64,000 nt of DNA, from NCBI GenBank assembly GCA_035480575.1, contig DATIHR010000018.1, positions 5,948 to 69,947 on the forward strand. Direction: 5' to 3'. The stretch is from PMNU01 sp035480575 (lineage in GTDB: Bacteria; Patescibacteriota; Saccharimonadia; Saccharimonadales; UBA4665). Below the pieces are notes generated by a model. The model saw nothing but the letters and a program-made list of their open reading frames with translations. It was not told the DNA's origin and made no database searches. Position 1 is the stretch's first letter. Every line of letters begins with the position of its first letter. Below are positions 52,847 to 61,766 of the stretch, in pieces. Made by a program: the position numbers and the translations under genes.

Positions 52847-52956
52847 TCATTGAAATGCTTCTTTAAATCCCTCATCAAGTAGCTCACGAATCTCTTGAGC
52901 ATCCACGCTTTCGAGTTCTTTGTCAAAAGTTTGATTCCCGACCTGCCACCCCTGCC
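52847..52956 (-). pseudogene. Remnant of a gene 3' end
   Basis: The minus-strand frame WQVGNQTFDKELESVDAQEI, RELLDEGFKEAFQ, stop at 52847, has the look of a protein C-terminus but no upstream start: it abuts the hairpin at 52,957. The rest of 52,620-53,014 shows no convincing gene; the ORF across 52,777-52,971 in another frame is a shadow. Confidence 0.35.
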
Positions 52957-52995
52957 AAACAAAATACCCACGCCGCAGGCCTGGGTATTTTGTTT
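52957..52995 (-). terminator. Terminator of the P-loop/DUF2188 operon
   Basis: AAACAAAATACCCA (52957-52970) and TGGGTATTTTGTTT (52982-52995) form a perfect 14-bp stem with a GC-rich loop. It sits just downstream of the minus-strand operon and ends in a T-rich stretch in that direction. Confidence 0.85.
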
Positions 52996-53014
52996 AAGTA
53001 GTTAGGTACTCTTG

Positions 53015-53287
53015 CTAGCGGCTTTTAACTTCAACGACGGTTATCTTACCGTCTTTGCCGAAAATAACGATATCAGCGCGCGGATCTGCTGATTTCTTAA
53101 CATAACTAATAGCAGCGGCTTTTGTAGCGAAATTCCCACTTGGCCTAGCGGCATTTGCTTTTTTAACGCTCCATCCGGACTTAGATGGCGCTACATAATA
53201 GCCCTTTTGCCCACGCTGAACGGCGCCAGTATATTCTTTGATCTGGGCGTTATTCTTAGATGGCTTGGGGAGTGGTTTACGTTGCAT
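53015..53287 (-). CDS. DUF2188-like protein
   Basis: A 90-residue protein from ATG 53287. YYVAPSKSGWSVKKANAARP, SGNFATKAAAISYVKKSADPRADIVIFGKDGKI matches DUF2188 (tryptophan strand, GA.R...F..K.EAI, then .hhH..dG.I), a small domain of unknown function. The first 25 residues are basic. It overlaps the P-loop gene by 11 bp. The longer frame to 53416 lies within that gene and is not used. Confidence 0.82.
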   Translation of the reverse strand: MQRKPLPKPSKNNAQIKEYTGAVQRGQKGYYVAPSKSGWSVKKANAARPSGNFATKAAAISYVKKSADPRADIVIFGKDGKITVVEVKSR

Positions 53288-53879
53288 GGAAAATCTTGTT
53301 CCTAATCTCTGCTTCAGTATATTGCCTTTGACGTAATAGCTCAACCATCGACGTTTTATCTGAAAAAATGATCTCCGTAAAGTGTAGGCCTCCATCGGAA
53401 TCATATTCGCTGTCAATTATAGTAATATCGATGTCAGGCAGCTTTTCTGCAATCTCCAATAATGTTTTTCTCGAAGAACTGTGAGTCCTAAAAAAGTGCT
53501 CTGGCGGAAATTCACGCTCACGACCAAGAAAAGCACTAAAGGCAATGTTAAAGTCTTCAGGCATTACCGCCGTGACGCTTACATGCTTGCCTCTTTTTAT
53601 TGCTTTTCTAATCTTGATCTTTGCACCCTCAAAGCTCGGTAAGGTCCCATCTAGTACGATAATCTCTTGCGAGTCCAAATAGACTGAAAGGTATTCAGTC
53701 TTGCCCGAGGCCGCACCTCCCGACAGGAGTATTACTTCGTTCTCAGATCTTTCTTTAATGGCTCTATCGTATGTCTGATCTGCTAGTTTTGCTGACGCTT
53801 GATGAAATTCGTCAGAACGGGCAGGCTCGTATCCGGGTAAGGTTTTCTTTAGTTCGTCAGCAGAAATAATAAAAGCCAT
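53277..53879 (-). CDS. Zeta-toxin-like P-loop protein
   Basis: A 200-residue P-loop NTPase. LLSGGAASGKTEYL is Walker A in the form typical of zeta toxins (GGxxSGKT), preceded by a helical SADELKKTLPGYEPA segment. Later VTAVMPEDFNIAFSAFLGRE may correspond to the region after the catalytic loop. Zeta toxins phosphorylate UDP-GlcNAc; the epsilon antitoxin is not visible, so this may be a kinase of another substrate. TATACT lies 6 nt before the ATG. The DUF2188 gene follows in overlap. Confidence 0.72.
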   Translation of the reverse strand: MAFIISADELKKTLPGYEPARSDEFHQASAKLADQTYDRAIKERSENEVILLSGGAASGKTEYLSVYLDSQEIIVLDGTLPSFEGAKIKIRKAIKRGKHVSVTAVMPEDFNIAFSAFLGREREFPPEHFFRTHSSSRKTLLEIAEKLPDIDITIIDSEYDSDGGLHFTEIIFSDKTSMVELLRQRQYTEAEIRNKIFHAT

Positions 53880-53913
53880 GAAGATAGTATATGCTTTTAT
53901 CTGACCTTAATTA

Positions 53914-54012
53914 TTAATCTTTGTCTAGTAATTTTCGTATTTGATGGATTTCCAATTTAATCTCAGTAAGTTCGCCATCGCTAAGACCTTGAGCTATCTC
54001 TTCCCAAACCAT
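53914..54012 (-). CDS. Short ORF, possible gene remnant
   Basis: Encodes 32 residues (MVWEEIAQGLSDGELTEIKL, then EIHQIRKLLDKD), a charged helix that reads like the end of a longer protein. In the same frame upstream EFQDAVRT is preceded by a stop, and no ribosome site is well placed. It may be a decayed gene or a very small protein. The rest of 53,880-54,171 shows nothing else. Confidence 0.3.
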   Translation of the reverse strand: MVWEEIAQGLSDGELTEIKLEIHQIRKLLDKD

Positions 54013-54171
54013 AGTTCGAACCGCATCCTGGAACTCCTACCAAGTCAAATAACAGATACGAGATACTATCGTTGAGCGTACAATCGTCCGATTTTTGCTG
54101 TTTCTAAGCCGTTGTGTGCGGCTAGTTGTCTCTGGCCCGACAGAGCGAACAGCATTTCGTATACTTTACAC

Positions 54172-54829
54172 ATGGCCCACAATAACAGAGCCAGTTTCGA
54201 AGCTGGTATTCGGGACGCTCGAAGAGGATGCAGCCAAACATATGTTTGGCTAGCTCCATTACCTTAGGTCTTTTCGCGAAGGCTCTGAGGCGTATGCGCT
54301 GTTTACTCCAGACAGCCACCAACCGGTAGCTGCGTGCACCGTGTCACCGCTCCAGTGGAGTGGCCTGGCGAGCCTGCTCGAGCGTACAACTGGGGTAAAA
54401 CAAGCTAATGTATTTGATGTATCTCGGGTCTTTGCTTTTGACGCCGCACCCAAAAACAGCATATCGGCGCTCCTGTCAAAAGTTCGCAAGACAGTTCGGC
54501 TAAACCATGCGGATGCGTTGCTGATGAGCACTGTGGTGGACCAGAATCTTGGATTTACGGGGCAAAGTTATGTAGCTGCGAACTGGCGGCGCTGGTGTCG
54601 TGTAGAGCCGCGTCCATACCTTTATCTTGATGAAGCCTACAAGACAATTAGACAACTACAAGATGTGCATGGCGAAAAAAGATGGGAAGATCTTATGGCG
54701 GACCCGACGCTTAAATTCGAGATAAGTAGCGTTGGAATGCTTGAATCGCTTGTCTTTATTCAACCTTTGCAGCATGGATCCATAGGGGCATATTCCCATC
54801 AAGATCATTACCTAAAGCGTCAACAGTAG
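54172..54829 (+). pseudogene. Mom-like acyltransferase, interrupted by a frameshift
   Basis: The likely start is ATG 54172, with TATACT 6 nt upstream. That frame gives MAHNNRASFEAGIRDARRGC and stops at 54265-54267. The next frame is open from 54254 and continues REGSEAYALFTPD to FDVSRVFAFDAAPKNSISAL, ADALLMSTVVDQNLGFTGQSYVA and ANWRRWCRV. The segments SRxFxFDxAPKN and D.N.GFTG..Y.A.NW recall the Mom/phage GNAT family that modifies adenine in DNA. One base change in 54,254-54,267 would join the frames into about 218 residues. Either a pseudogene, a sequencing error or a programmed shift. Confidence 0.6.
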
Positions 54830-54927
54830 TTACTTTATCTTTGATAAGCCTTCCCCCGATGCTGTACGCGATTTGATGTTTAAGAACAGCATTGCAGTTT
54901 AGGAAACCGGCATGTAGCATCGAAACC

Positions 54928-55701
54928 ATGGGAACGTTTGAACCTTTTACGCTGCAGCATAAAGTGAAACCGCCTGAAGTATTCAGCCTACGGCGTAAAA
55001 TCTGGCAGGCCATCGCATATGCTAGCAGTTATGGGTACGATCCGCGCAGATGGCGAATTGCCCATTCGCCGCGCGTTCTTATGTGCGATGCGATTGAAAT
55101 GCGGGAGGTCATGGATGATTCGCGGCACCGTACGCCAACCAAGTATGCCGACCACAATAAGCTAATTATCGATGAGCTTATGCTCGGTGTCGAGCGGGGG
55201 CATAGTACCGTTTTTCCCACGACAATCCGCACCGCGGCGGGCATTGGCGACAATGCGGGCACAACTTTCTTGCGACTGTACGTAGAAACCGACTGTTATC
55301 TCAACGCCCGTTTAAAGCAAGAACAGCTATATATTCAGGAAACAGTTGCGCCATATATTGGTTGTGCTGCGGCAGATGTGTGTCTCTCTAGCCCGTATGC
55401 TACCCTGGCCGCAATTTCCAGTGCGGAAACCGAGCAGCACGAGCTAGATGTTATAACAGATGAGGCAGAGCGCCTCGGTATCCACCGAACGCCTTTTGCT
55501 GTACGCTCATTGGAACGACCGAGAGTCGGCAAGGGTCAATCCAATTTTGGCCCATGGCTAGGTTGTTACTTCGCGGAAGAGAAAAATTTGTTCCATAGCC
55601 AGCATATGCTTGCCTATGCAGCCAATCTTGGACTTATGGAGATGGGTATTCTGCCGAATGAGCCCCGGCCGATACGCTTTGCGAACGACTATAGACAGTA
55701 G
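54928..55701 (+). CDS. Hypothetical protein
   Basis: A 257-residue soluble protein starting at ATG 54928 (MGTFEPFTLQHKVKPPEVFS), with TAGCAT exactly 7 nt upstream; the longer frame from 54892 is not used. No domain is recognised. Features are a helical N-terminus, RVLMCDAIEMREVMDDS, and ETEQHELDVITDEAERLG. It lies downstream of the Mom-like gene on the same strand and is convergent with the long helical gene after it. Confidence 0.68.
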   Translation: MGTFEPFTLQHKVKPPEVFSLRRKIWQAIAYASSYGYDPRRWRIAHSPRVLMCDAIEMREVMDDSRHRTPTKYADHNKLIIDELMLGVERGHSTVFPTTIRTAAGIGDNAGTTFLRLYVETDCYLNARLKQEQLYIQETVAPYIGCAAADVCLSSPYATLAAISSAETEQHELDVITDEAERLGIHRTPFAVRSLERPRVGKGQSNFGPWLGCYFAEEKNLFHSQHMLAYAANLGLMEMGILPNEPRPIRFANDYRQ

Positions 55702-55703
55702 TA

Positions 55704-57563
55704 TCATTTGGCGTAGGCTTCCGCAGCGGTTTCTACGGCATCGGAAATTTGCATTGTTAGCTCTTCGGCTGCGCGGTTCCGGGCATAGTTTGGCCGGGCT
55801 AGACGCATCCGTTCAACCTGGATTAGTTTATTCAAGAACGGTATCGCCCTACGGCCTTTCTGCATAAATAACCTATAGTCTACAACAATAGACTTGTCTT
55901 CTACGGTAATGCCGTTATTTGTAGACAATTTGACAAAGACGGGGTGCTCTCGTTCATAGCGATCGTCTGCTAAATTGATCGGGAGAATAACGGCATTAAA
56001 TTCACCGCGTGTACTGCCGCTACGCATACTTGCGGGTAGCACAAGATGCCTGGCGGTTTCGTCGGTAGCACCGTTTAAAAGCAGGCATAATGATGTTATG
56101 ATTGCCGAAACTTCCAGCCTTATTAATTGCTCTTCATCGTGCGTTCGTAACATGGCGGTCTCAGCTTGCAGTAATTTGGGGCCTAACGCGGCGGCGGCAA
56201 GAGTATATGCGTGTGCGGCTTCGGTAATGGCTTGGAAATCATCGGTCGTGCAGAGCGCTTTATATGTACGTACAGCGGCTTGGTCCAAGAGTGTCTGCAG
56301 CTCGTTACCCGGGAAATAACCGGCTACTTCTTCGGCGCAGCGATCAAAGGTTGCTTCCGACGTGTCAAATAAATCTCGAGCTTGCTGCATAAGCTTCGTA
56401 GCTTCCTGTTCGGCTATAGCGGCTTTGGGCTCTATTGCCCGGGCATCGTAGCGAGACACCCTGCCCGCTTGTGTGTATAAGTCTGTTGCTTCGGCCTGTT
56501 TGCTGCGGGATTGTTCGGCCAAGATTTGCGCATGATCAAGTTGCATCCACGCGAGTGTATAAAATTCATTATTCGGCAATTCGCCATTATTCATTCGTAG
56601 CTCTAGGTTAGCCCGGTTAATACGTAACGTTTGCTCAGGAATAGCGGCTAAGTCATGAGAGGATTGGCTGACATACCAAGAGGTTTCGGCAGAGGGCGCT
56701 GGCCCTTGGCTGGCAACCTCAATCTCCGCTCGCCTGTCTTCTAATACTGCTAGTGATTCCTGCGCCGTCTCGTGCAAGTACTCCATGCAGTCAATCGCCG
56801 TAGTTGCTAATTGATCACGTGGGACGCCCTTGAGAGTGAATTCGTAGCTACCTGCTGGATAGTCTACATACGCTCGCAGTGTCGCAAACGATTTGCCTTG
56901 GTATTGGTCGAACCATCTGCCGTTGCCTAGTATGGCTGGGGGCAAAAAGGATTCGCCAAATTGACTCGCTTCGGCGACAGACAGTGCCAAAGCTATCCCG
57001 CCTTTTCTGTCGATAGTATTCATATCCCAGGGCTGTCGTGGTAGTGCCGGTAGTGTAACAGCTCGTAACGGCGAAAATTCACTTAATAGTGCCAGGGCGG
57101 TAAGGACGTGCAGGTAGTGTGTTGTGTCTTCGTCGCATACCTCTGGTGCGAGCAGCCGCCGCGCTGATTCTTGGATGGTTTTTAGGTAGCGTTGCTTATA
57201 ATTTTTTGTGCCTGGTTGGTGGTATACATCTATACTTGCCGCTGCCACTAGTGCGCGGGCTCTTGTTAAGTCCGGGATAGTTTCGTCTTGGCTTAGCGTT
57301 GTTAGCTCCGACTGGGCCATTTGACGTACATACGTCTGTTCGCTTGGCAAGTATGGTCTGCCGGTTTCGGGTTTGGGCTGCGAGCGCATCGCCTGGGATA
57401 GTTCGAACGTGGACCACGCCTTGTTGTACCTGTCTTGTGGCACCGTGCCGACATCCATCGTCTGTAGGGCAAGTAGATCGGTGATAGCAATTTTACCTAG
57501 TTGCGTATATACGGCGACACTATACCTGGCCAAAGCCTCTGCCGGCGGCGGTAGCTGATTCAT
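55704..57563 (-). CDS. Large helical protein of unknown function
   Basis: A 619-residue protein, almost entirely helical and Ala/Glu/Gln-rich, with TPR-like helix pairs (LTRARALVAAASIDVYHQPG, EATDLYTQAGRVSRYDARAI, EATKLMQQARDLFDTSEATF). The C-terminal part has some beta strands (HPVFVKLSTNNGITVEDKSI). No signal peptide, membrane segment or catalytic motif is evident. GGGGAT lies 8 nt before the ATG. It is followed upstream on the same strand by a shorter helical gene and may act with it as a scaffold; this is inferred. Confidence 0.7.
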   Translation of the reverse strand: MNQLPPPAEALARYSVAVYTQLGKIAITDLLALQTMDVGTVPQDRYNKAWSTFELSQAMRSQPKPETGRPYLPSEQTYVRQMAQSELTTLSQDETIPDLTRARALVAAASIDVYHQPGTKNYKQRYLKTIQESARRLLAPEVCDEDTTHYLHVLTALALLSEFSPLRAVTLPALPRQPWDMNTIDRKGGIALALSVAEASQFGESFLPPAILGNGRWFDQYQGKSFATLRAYVDYPAGSYEFTLKGVPRDQLATTAIDCMEYLHETAQESLAVLEDRRAEIEVASQGPAPSAETSWYVSQSSHDLAAIPEQTLRINRANLELRMNNGELPNNEFYTLAWMQLDHAQILAEQSRSKQAEATDLYTQAGRVSRYDARAIEPKAAIAEQEATKLMQQARDLFDTSEATFDRCAEEVAGYFPGNELQTLLDQAAVRTYKALCTTDDFQAITEAAHAYTLAAAALGPKLLQAETAMLRTHDEEQLIRLEVSAIITSLCLLLNGATDETARHLVLPASMRSGSTRGEFNAVILPINLADDRYEREHPVFVKLSTNNGITVEDKSIVVDYRLFMQKGRRAIPFLNKLIQVERMRLARPNYARNRAAEELTMQISDAVETAAEAYAK

Positions 57564-57636
57564 ACATGTATCCCCATTCGAGTCATACCGTAGCAGAATT
57601 GCTATGTATGAATCAAATTGTGCACATAAAAGCGTC

Positions 57637-58329
57637 TTATACGTCCGAAGAAAAAACGTACGTCACACGCTCGTGCCACGCTATGGGCGTTAAGGCGGCT
57701 TTGGATAGCACCGGTATAATTCGGCCTGCTGCGGCTTCTACGTCTAGAAAACGGTTTGGCAATATAGAGATTTGGTGCTCTGCTTGGAACGGGTTGGCGT
57801 TGGGATTGAGCTGTACCAGGGCGGGTACATCTGACCATTGGTTCCAGTCCGGTAGTTTTTTGTTGTCTACAGGTTGTGGTTCGGGAAAATGTAGGCCCGG
57901 CAGGCCACCGTTACGGTGTGTCTGCCATAAGGATGCAAGGTAAGCAGCGGAAAATAGTGGTTTGTTAGCGGTGGATTGAGGTAAATCGTATAATTCGCCC
58001 TGCGCAATGTGGCCTTCCGCAAGCCCGAGCGACGCCAGGGCAACATCGCTGTAGGCAGCTTCGCGCGCAATATAGTCTATGCCTACGGCGGCTACGACGG
58101 CGCTGGCAATAATTTGCTCGAATACTTTTTTTGGCGGTTCCTCGGCAAGCGGCTCTAGCAAGAAACACGTGCTGACGGCGGTGGTGCTTGCCTTAACACT
58201 CCTGCTCCATAGCGCAGCAGCGGCTAGTAACTTTGCGGCTTCAAAGCGCTTGGCCATTGCATGTGCACCCTCGGCGTAGGCCTCCTCGTAGAAGTGTCCA
58301 AGTTCTAGCGATATATTACTGAGTGTCAT
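57637..58329 (-). CDS. Helical hypothetical protein
   Basis: A 230-residue Ala-rich helical protein (GAHAMAKRFEAAKLLAAAAL, VFEQIIASAVVAAVGIDYIA) with a Pro-rich later part. No domain is recognised. TATACT lies exactly 7 nt before the ATG, giving a leaderless promoter. It precedes the 619-residue helical gene on the same strand with a gap of 73 bp. Confidence 0.68.
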   Translation of the reverse strand: MTLSNISLELGHFYEEAYAEGAHAMAKRFEAAKLLAAAALWSRSVKASTTAVSTCFLLEPLAEEPPKKVFEQIIASAVVAAVGIDYIAREAAYSDVALASLGLAEGHIAQGELYDLPQSTANKPLFSAAYLASLWQTHRNGGLPGLHFPEPQPVDNKKLPDWNQWSDVPALVQLNPNANPFQAEHQISILPNRFLDVEAAAGRIIPVLSKAALTPIAWHERVTYVFSSDV

Positions 58330-58394
58330 TGTGGTAAGTATACAGTGCGTTGTCTTTTACATTGCAGTTATATTGTTTTATTATAGCTTATTAC

Positions 58395-59207
58395 ATGATG
58401 GATAAACCTGCTTTACCGACCCCCACCCTTGCGCTTGAACAAACTTGCCCTGCCGATTTGCTGGGTTATGGCCGCACGTTTGATTACCTTGCTTCTTCGC
58501 CAAAGCGACTTGGACTATGTATTACAGTTGAACGCCACCCCAATACACCGCTTCAGGCACGCGAGATATCCACCGAGCTGCTAGATTCGGCGGAACCGCA
58601 GATTGCTTTGACTCACGAAGAGGCGAAGTATGTACACGAAAGATTGGGCACTATGTTAGTCCGCTGGCCGTTTCGCACAATGTTTTCGCGCGAGCACGGC
58701 CAGCGCCATATAAATCAGAGTGATACCAGTCGTAAACTGACGCCAAAAGTAGCTTTTTTGGCAGCGCATTGGCTAGGAAACCCAGCGCTAAGCGAGCGGA
58801 TTATGCCTGAATCTACTACTAAATTGCTGAATCAAGGGAGGCGCCTCGCTTGCCTGCAGTATGCACTAAAAGGCATGTACATACAGGACGCGGTAGATGG
58901 ATTAGGGTCGAGAGATCCAGGAATGGATTACGCCACCACCCAAGCACACCTGCGTGCGTTATTGCGGGATCAATTAATAGAACGTTCGCCCCAGGGTATC
59001 CATGCGTTGTTTACCGTTAGCGAATCTGTTAAGCCCTATGTCACCGACCTACTCACCGGGCTACACAATGTGCGCAACGACACATATGCAACTGCTTTAC
59101 GTAGAGAAACACTAGGGCAGATAACAACTAAAACGGACTTGTACGGCAGGATTGCGCACGGCGCAATCGTAGGCGTACTAAACACCGAACGCAGGATACG
59201 CAGCTAG
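58395..59207 (+). CDS. Hypothetical protein with winged-helix-like segment
   Basis: A 270-residue protein starting at ATG 58395 or 58398; the frame from 58350 adds only a non-conserved hydrophobic extension. The segment RLACLQYALKGMYIQDAVDGL, then TQAHLRALLRDQLIERSPQGIHALF, has the helix order and wing of a winged-helix domain. Another module before it (LTPKVAFLAAHWLGNPAL) is similar in style to the HTH-array family. It is divergent from the helical hypothetical gene. A DNA-binding role is possible but not established. Confidence 0.6.
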   Translation: MMDKPALPTPTLALEQTCPADLLGYGRTFDYLASSPKRLGLCITVERHPNTPLQAREISTELLDSAEPQIALTHEEAKYVHERLGTMLVRWPFRTMFSREHGQRHINQSDTSRKLTPKVAFLAAHWLGNPALSERIMPESTTKLLNQGRRLACLQYALKGMYIQDAVDGLGSRDPGMDYATTQAHLRALLRDQLIERSPQGIHALFTVSESVKPYVTDLLTGLHNVRNDTYATALRRETLGQITTKTDLYGRIAHGAIVGVLNTERRIRS

Positions 59208-59289
59208 CCTTAGTCGCGTCGTTTGGCCTTAACGCCTACTATACTAATAAATATTTTAAGTTGGAATGCTACATATTTATTGCCAGCCA

Positions 59290-60996
59290 CTATTGTGACG
59301 GTGTGGTGACGGGTGTCTCTGTTGGCTGCTGGGCAATGGGCAGACTGAACGAGAACATGGACCCTTGCCCTGCCTCGGAGTGCTCAAGCGCGAGTTCGCC
59401 CCCCATACCCTCGGCCATAAGGCGCGAGATGTACAAACCCAGCCCGGTGCCCCTAGTTGTGTCGCGCGTCATAAGGTCGCCGCTTGCTTGCTGGAATTTC
59501 CGAAACAGTAGCTTTTGCTGTTCGGGTGGTATGCCTCGGCCGGTGTCTTGAATAGCGGTTTTGACTGTGTCGCCCTCTACGCGGACATCTACGGTAACGC
59601 CACCGGTCTCTGTAAATTTGATGGCATTGCCGAGCAGGTTATACAAAATTTGCTTGGTCCGGTCTTTATCGCCATACGTCAGGGGCAGTTTTTGTAATGT
59701 CAGGGCGTCGACATTAATTTTTAGATACAGGTCTTTTTGCCTGGCTAGCTGTCCCATTTCGTAGAAGATTCGTTCTATGACTTCATCTATGGCGAATGGC
59801 TGTTTGTGGTATACCATTTTGCCCTGTTCTATACGCGAGGCATCCAAAAAGTCGTTGACGATTTCGATAAGGCGCGTACTGGCCTCGTGGACGTCGTCGA
59901 TGAGTTCTTTAAGACTGGCATCGCGCAGGGCCTCGGTGTAGTAGCTAAGAATCATGGACGTGTTGCCTTTTATGGCTGTAAGCGGCGTGCGCAGCTCGTG
60001 CGAGGCAATGGACAAGAACTCGTCTTTGGAACGGTCAAGTAACTTCTCTTCGGTTATATCCTCGAACAATATGGCGACGCCGAGGACTTGGCTGTTGCCC
60101 GTTTCGGTAACGGGTGTCAGCAGTATGCGTAAAATGCGCGATCCGACATCTATCGACTTTATGGTCAGCTTGGCACGTTCGTGCTGCACCTGCATGATCC
60201 CCGCCTGTATGTTGAGGCCTGGTAGCGCGTCGGCAATGGCATCTACAGTAAGTGGTACGGCGTCTTTTAGGCTGAGTATTGTGCTTAGTGCCTGATTTTT
60301 GAGGATAATATGACCAAATGTGTCTATAAGGACAAAACCAAGCGATAGGCCTTCTATAGAAGCACTGAGGCGGGCTTCTTCGGCGTGCAGTTCGTCTGTG
60401 CGTTCGCGCAGGCTAGCAATGAGGGCAGCGTTTGTTGCCATAGAAGATACTTGGTTGGCGAGCGATGAGAACCACGTGGCGTCGCGGTTTTCGAGCGCAA
60501 GTAAACGGACATAGCTGGCTTCGTTTGCTTGGGAATAGCCGGCAATTAAGCAACCGACCACCGTGCCGCTTTCAATGATTGGTGCAGCTAAAAAGGTATG
60601 CAAGTTAATAATCGCCAGCGAATCATCGCCAAATTGTTCGCGCAGGTCGGGCTGACTCACGAGCACGCCCATTTCATTTTTGCCTACCTGTTGCAAAATT
60701 TTTTCTAGCGCTGGCTGCTCCATGTAGGCGACCTTCTGGCGTTCCTGACTGTTGTAGCCAAAAGCCGCCGCAATTGTTACGCCGTGCTGGCCGCGGAGTG
60801 CGACAAAGCTTTTTTCAAAACTCATATCGGTTACAAGGCGCTCCGTAGCCAGTTCTAGCACCTCTGTCATAGACTGGCATTTAATAAGAGACATACTAAG
60901 CCGCTGCAGCGAAACATTACGCTCCATGGCGCGTTCCAGGTGTAGCTTGGTGTCTACTAATTGTTTGTCTAGGGAATCGGGCGGGTTATTGTCCAT
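59290..60996 (-). CDS. Soluble sensor histidine kinase (GAF-PAS-HisKA-HATPase)
   Basis: A 568-residue orphan kinase. A short coiled coil leads to a GAF domain at about 40-185 (ELATERLVTDMSFEKSFVAL), a PAS domain at about 210-315 (GLSLGFVLIDTFGHIILKNQ), the HisKA box FLSIASHELRTPL with H333, and the ATPase with N457 (NLLGNAIKFTE), DTGRGI (484-489) and GTGLGLYI. There are no membrane helices, so the signal is cytoplasmic. No response regulator is adjacent. Confidence 0.93.
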   Translation of the reverse strand: MDNNPPDSLDKQLVDTKLHLERAMERNVSLQRLSMSLIKCQSMTEVLELATERLVTDMSFEKSFVALRGQHGVTIAAAFGYNSQERQKVAYMEQPALEKILQQVGKNEMGVLVSQPDLREQFGDDSLAIINLHTFLAAPIIESGTVVGCLIAGYSQANEASYVRLLALENRDATWFSSLANQVSSMATNAALIASLRERTDELHAEEARLSASIEGLSLGFVLIDTFGHIILKNQALSTILSLKDAVPLTVDAIADALPGLNIQAGIMQVQHERAKLTIKSIDVGSRILRILLTPVTETGNSQVLGVAILFEDITEEKLLDRSKDEFLSIASHELRTPLTAIKGNTSMILSYYTEALRDASLKELIDDVHEASTRLIEIVNDFLDASRIEQGKMVYHKQPFAIDEVIERIFYEMGQLARQKDLYLKINVDALTLQKLPLTYGDKDRTKQILYNLLGNAIKFTETGGVTVDVRVEGDTVKTAIQDTGRGIPPEQQKLLFRKFQQASGDLMTRDTTRGTGLGLYISRLMAEGMGGELALEHSEAGQGSMFSFSLPIAQQPTETPVTTPSQ

Positions 60997-61031
60997 AAAA
61001 ATCAGAAAGTTCTTATGCTTTTTATTCTACG

Positions 61032-61766
61032 CTAGCGTGCCGCCGGGCCAAAGCGTTCGGCTTTAATATGCATGGGCGGAATGTCAGCTGCCGCGAGTAA
61101 GCCGGTAGCTAGTTCTACGAACGGTGTGCTGCCGCATACATAACAAAGCGGCGGTGTGCTTGCGCTTGACAACGTGTTGAGCGCTTCGCGCACCAGGGAA
61201 TCGTTAATAAGGCCAGTGTTGCCTTGCCAGGCGGCTGGGTGCTCGCCCGCTATGGTTATGAGCGCTGGGCTATGTGGGGCGAGCAGCTCTTTTTTATAGA
61301 TGATGTCATCGTACGAGCGTACTCCATATATAAGCTGTATGGGGGCTGTCGACTCTGCGGACGCATGCGCCTGCAAAATACACCGAAGCGGCACGACACC
61401 CGAACCGCCCCCAAGCAGCAAAACAGGATCGGTGTTCTCTGGTTGCCATACAAAAAATTTCCCCAGTGGCCCCCGCAGTTCTAGGCGGTCGCCTGGCTTA
61501 ATGTTGGAGAATAGGTACGGCGTAACCTCGCCGTCATCTACCAAAGCAATGGTTAATTGCAGTTTGTTAGAGCCGTCGGCTGCCGAAGCGGCCGAATACA
61601 GCCGCGCTGCTTGGTAGCCATCCTCGGCTGTTAAGCGAATCTCGTAATGTTGGCCTGCCAAGTGGCGAACGGGGTCGACAAATGTAAACGTAATTGTTTT
61701 AACATCTGGCGTTTCGTTCACAATACTCGTGACAGTGGCAATGTGCCAGTCGCTAGGGTTATGCAT
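61032..61766 (-). CDS. FAD/NAD(P)-binding ferredoxin reductase-like protein
   Basis: A 244-residue flavin reductase of the ferredoxin-NADP reductase type. RLYSAASAA is the FAD-binding RxYS motif, GRLELRGPLGKFF-like PGDRLELRGPLGKFFVW follows, VLLLGGGSGVVPLRCIL binds NAD(P), and PLCYVCGSTPFVELATGLL is the C-terminal CG motif. It overlaps the upstream Moco oxidoreductase gene by 8 bp. The pair resembles actinobacterial sulfite oxidase-like/FAD oxidoreductase operons, and the flavoprotein probably passes electrons to or from the Moco enzyme. Confidence 0.88.
   Translation of the reverse strand: MHNPSDWHIATVTSIVNETPDVKTITFTFVDPVRHLAGQHYEIRLTAEDGYQAARLYSAASAADGSNKLQLTIALVDDGEVTPYLFSNIKPGDRLELRGPLGKFFVWQPENTDPVLLLGGGSGVVPLRCILQAHASAESTAPIQLIYGVRSYDDIIYKKELLAPHSPALITIAGEHPAAWQGNTGLINDSLVREALNTLSSASTPPLCYVCGSTPFVELATGLLAAADIPPMHIKAERFGPAAR

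Noticed and set aside
52925..52956. TTTGATTCCCGACCTGCCACC resembles the T arm and acceptor end of a tRNA, possibly an att site
   Set aside because: No 5' strand of the T stem or acceptor pairs with it, no second copy is seen, and the minus strand reads as a protein C-terminus.
52777..52971. 64-codon minus-strand ORF
   Set aside because: Shadow frame over the gene remnant and terminator; composition is not protein-like.
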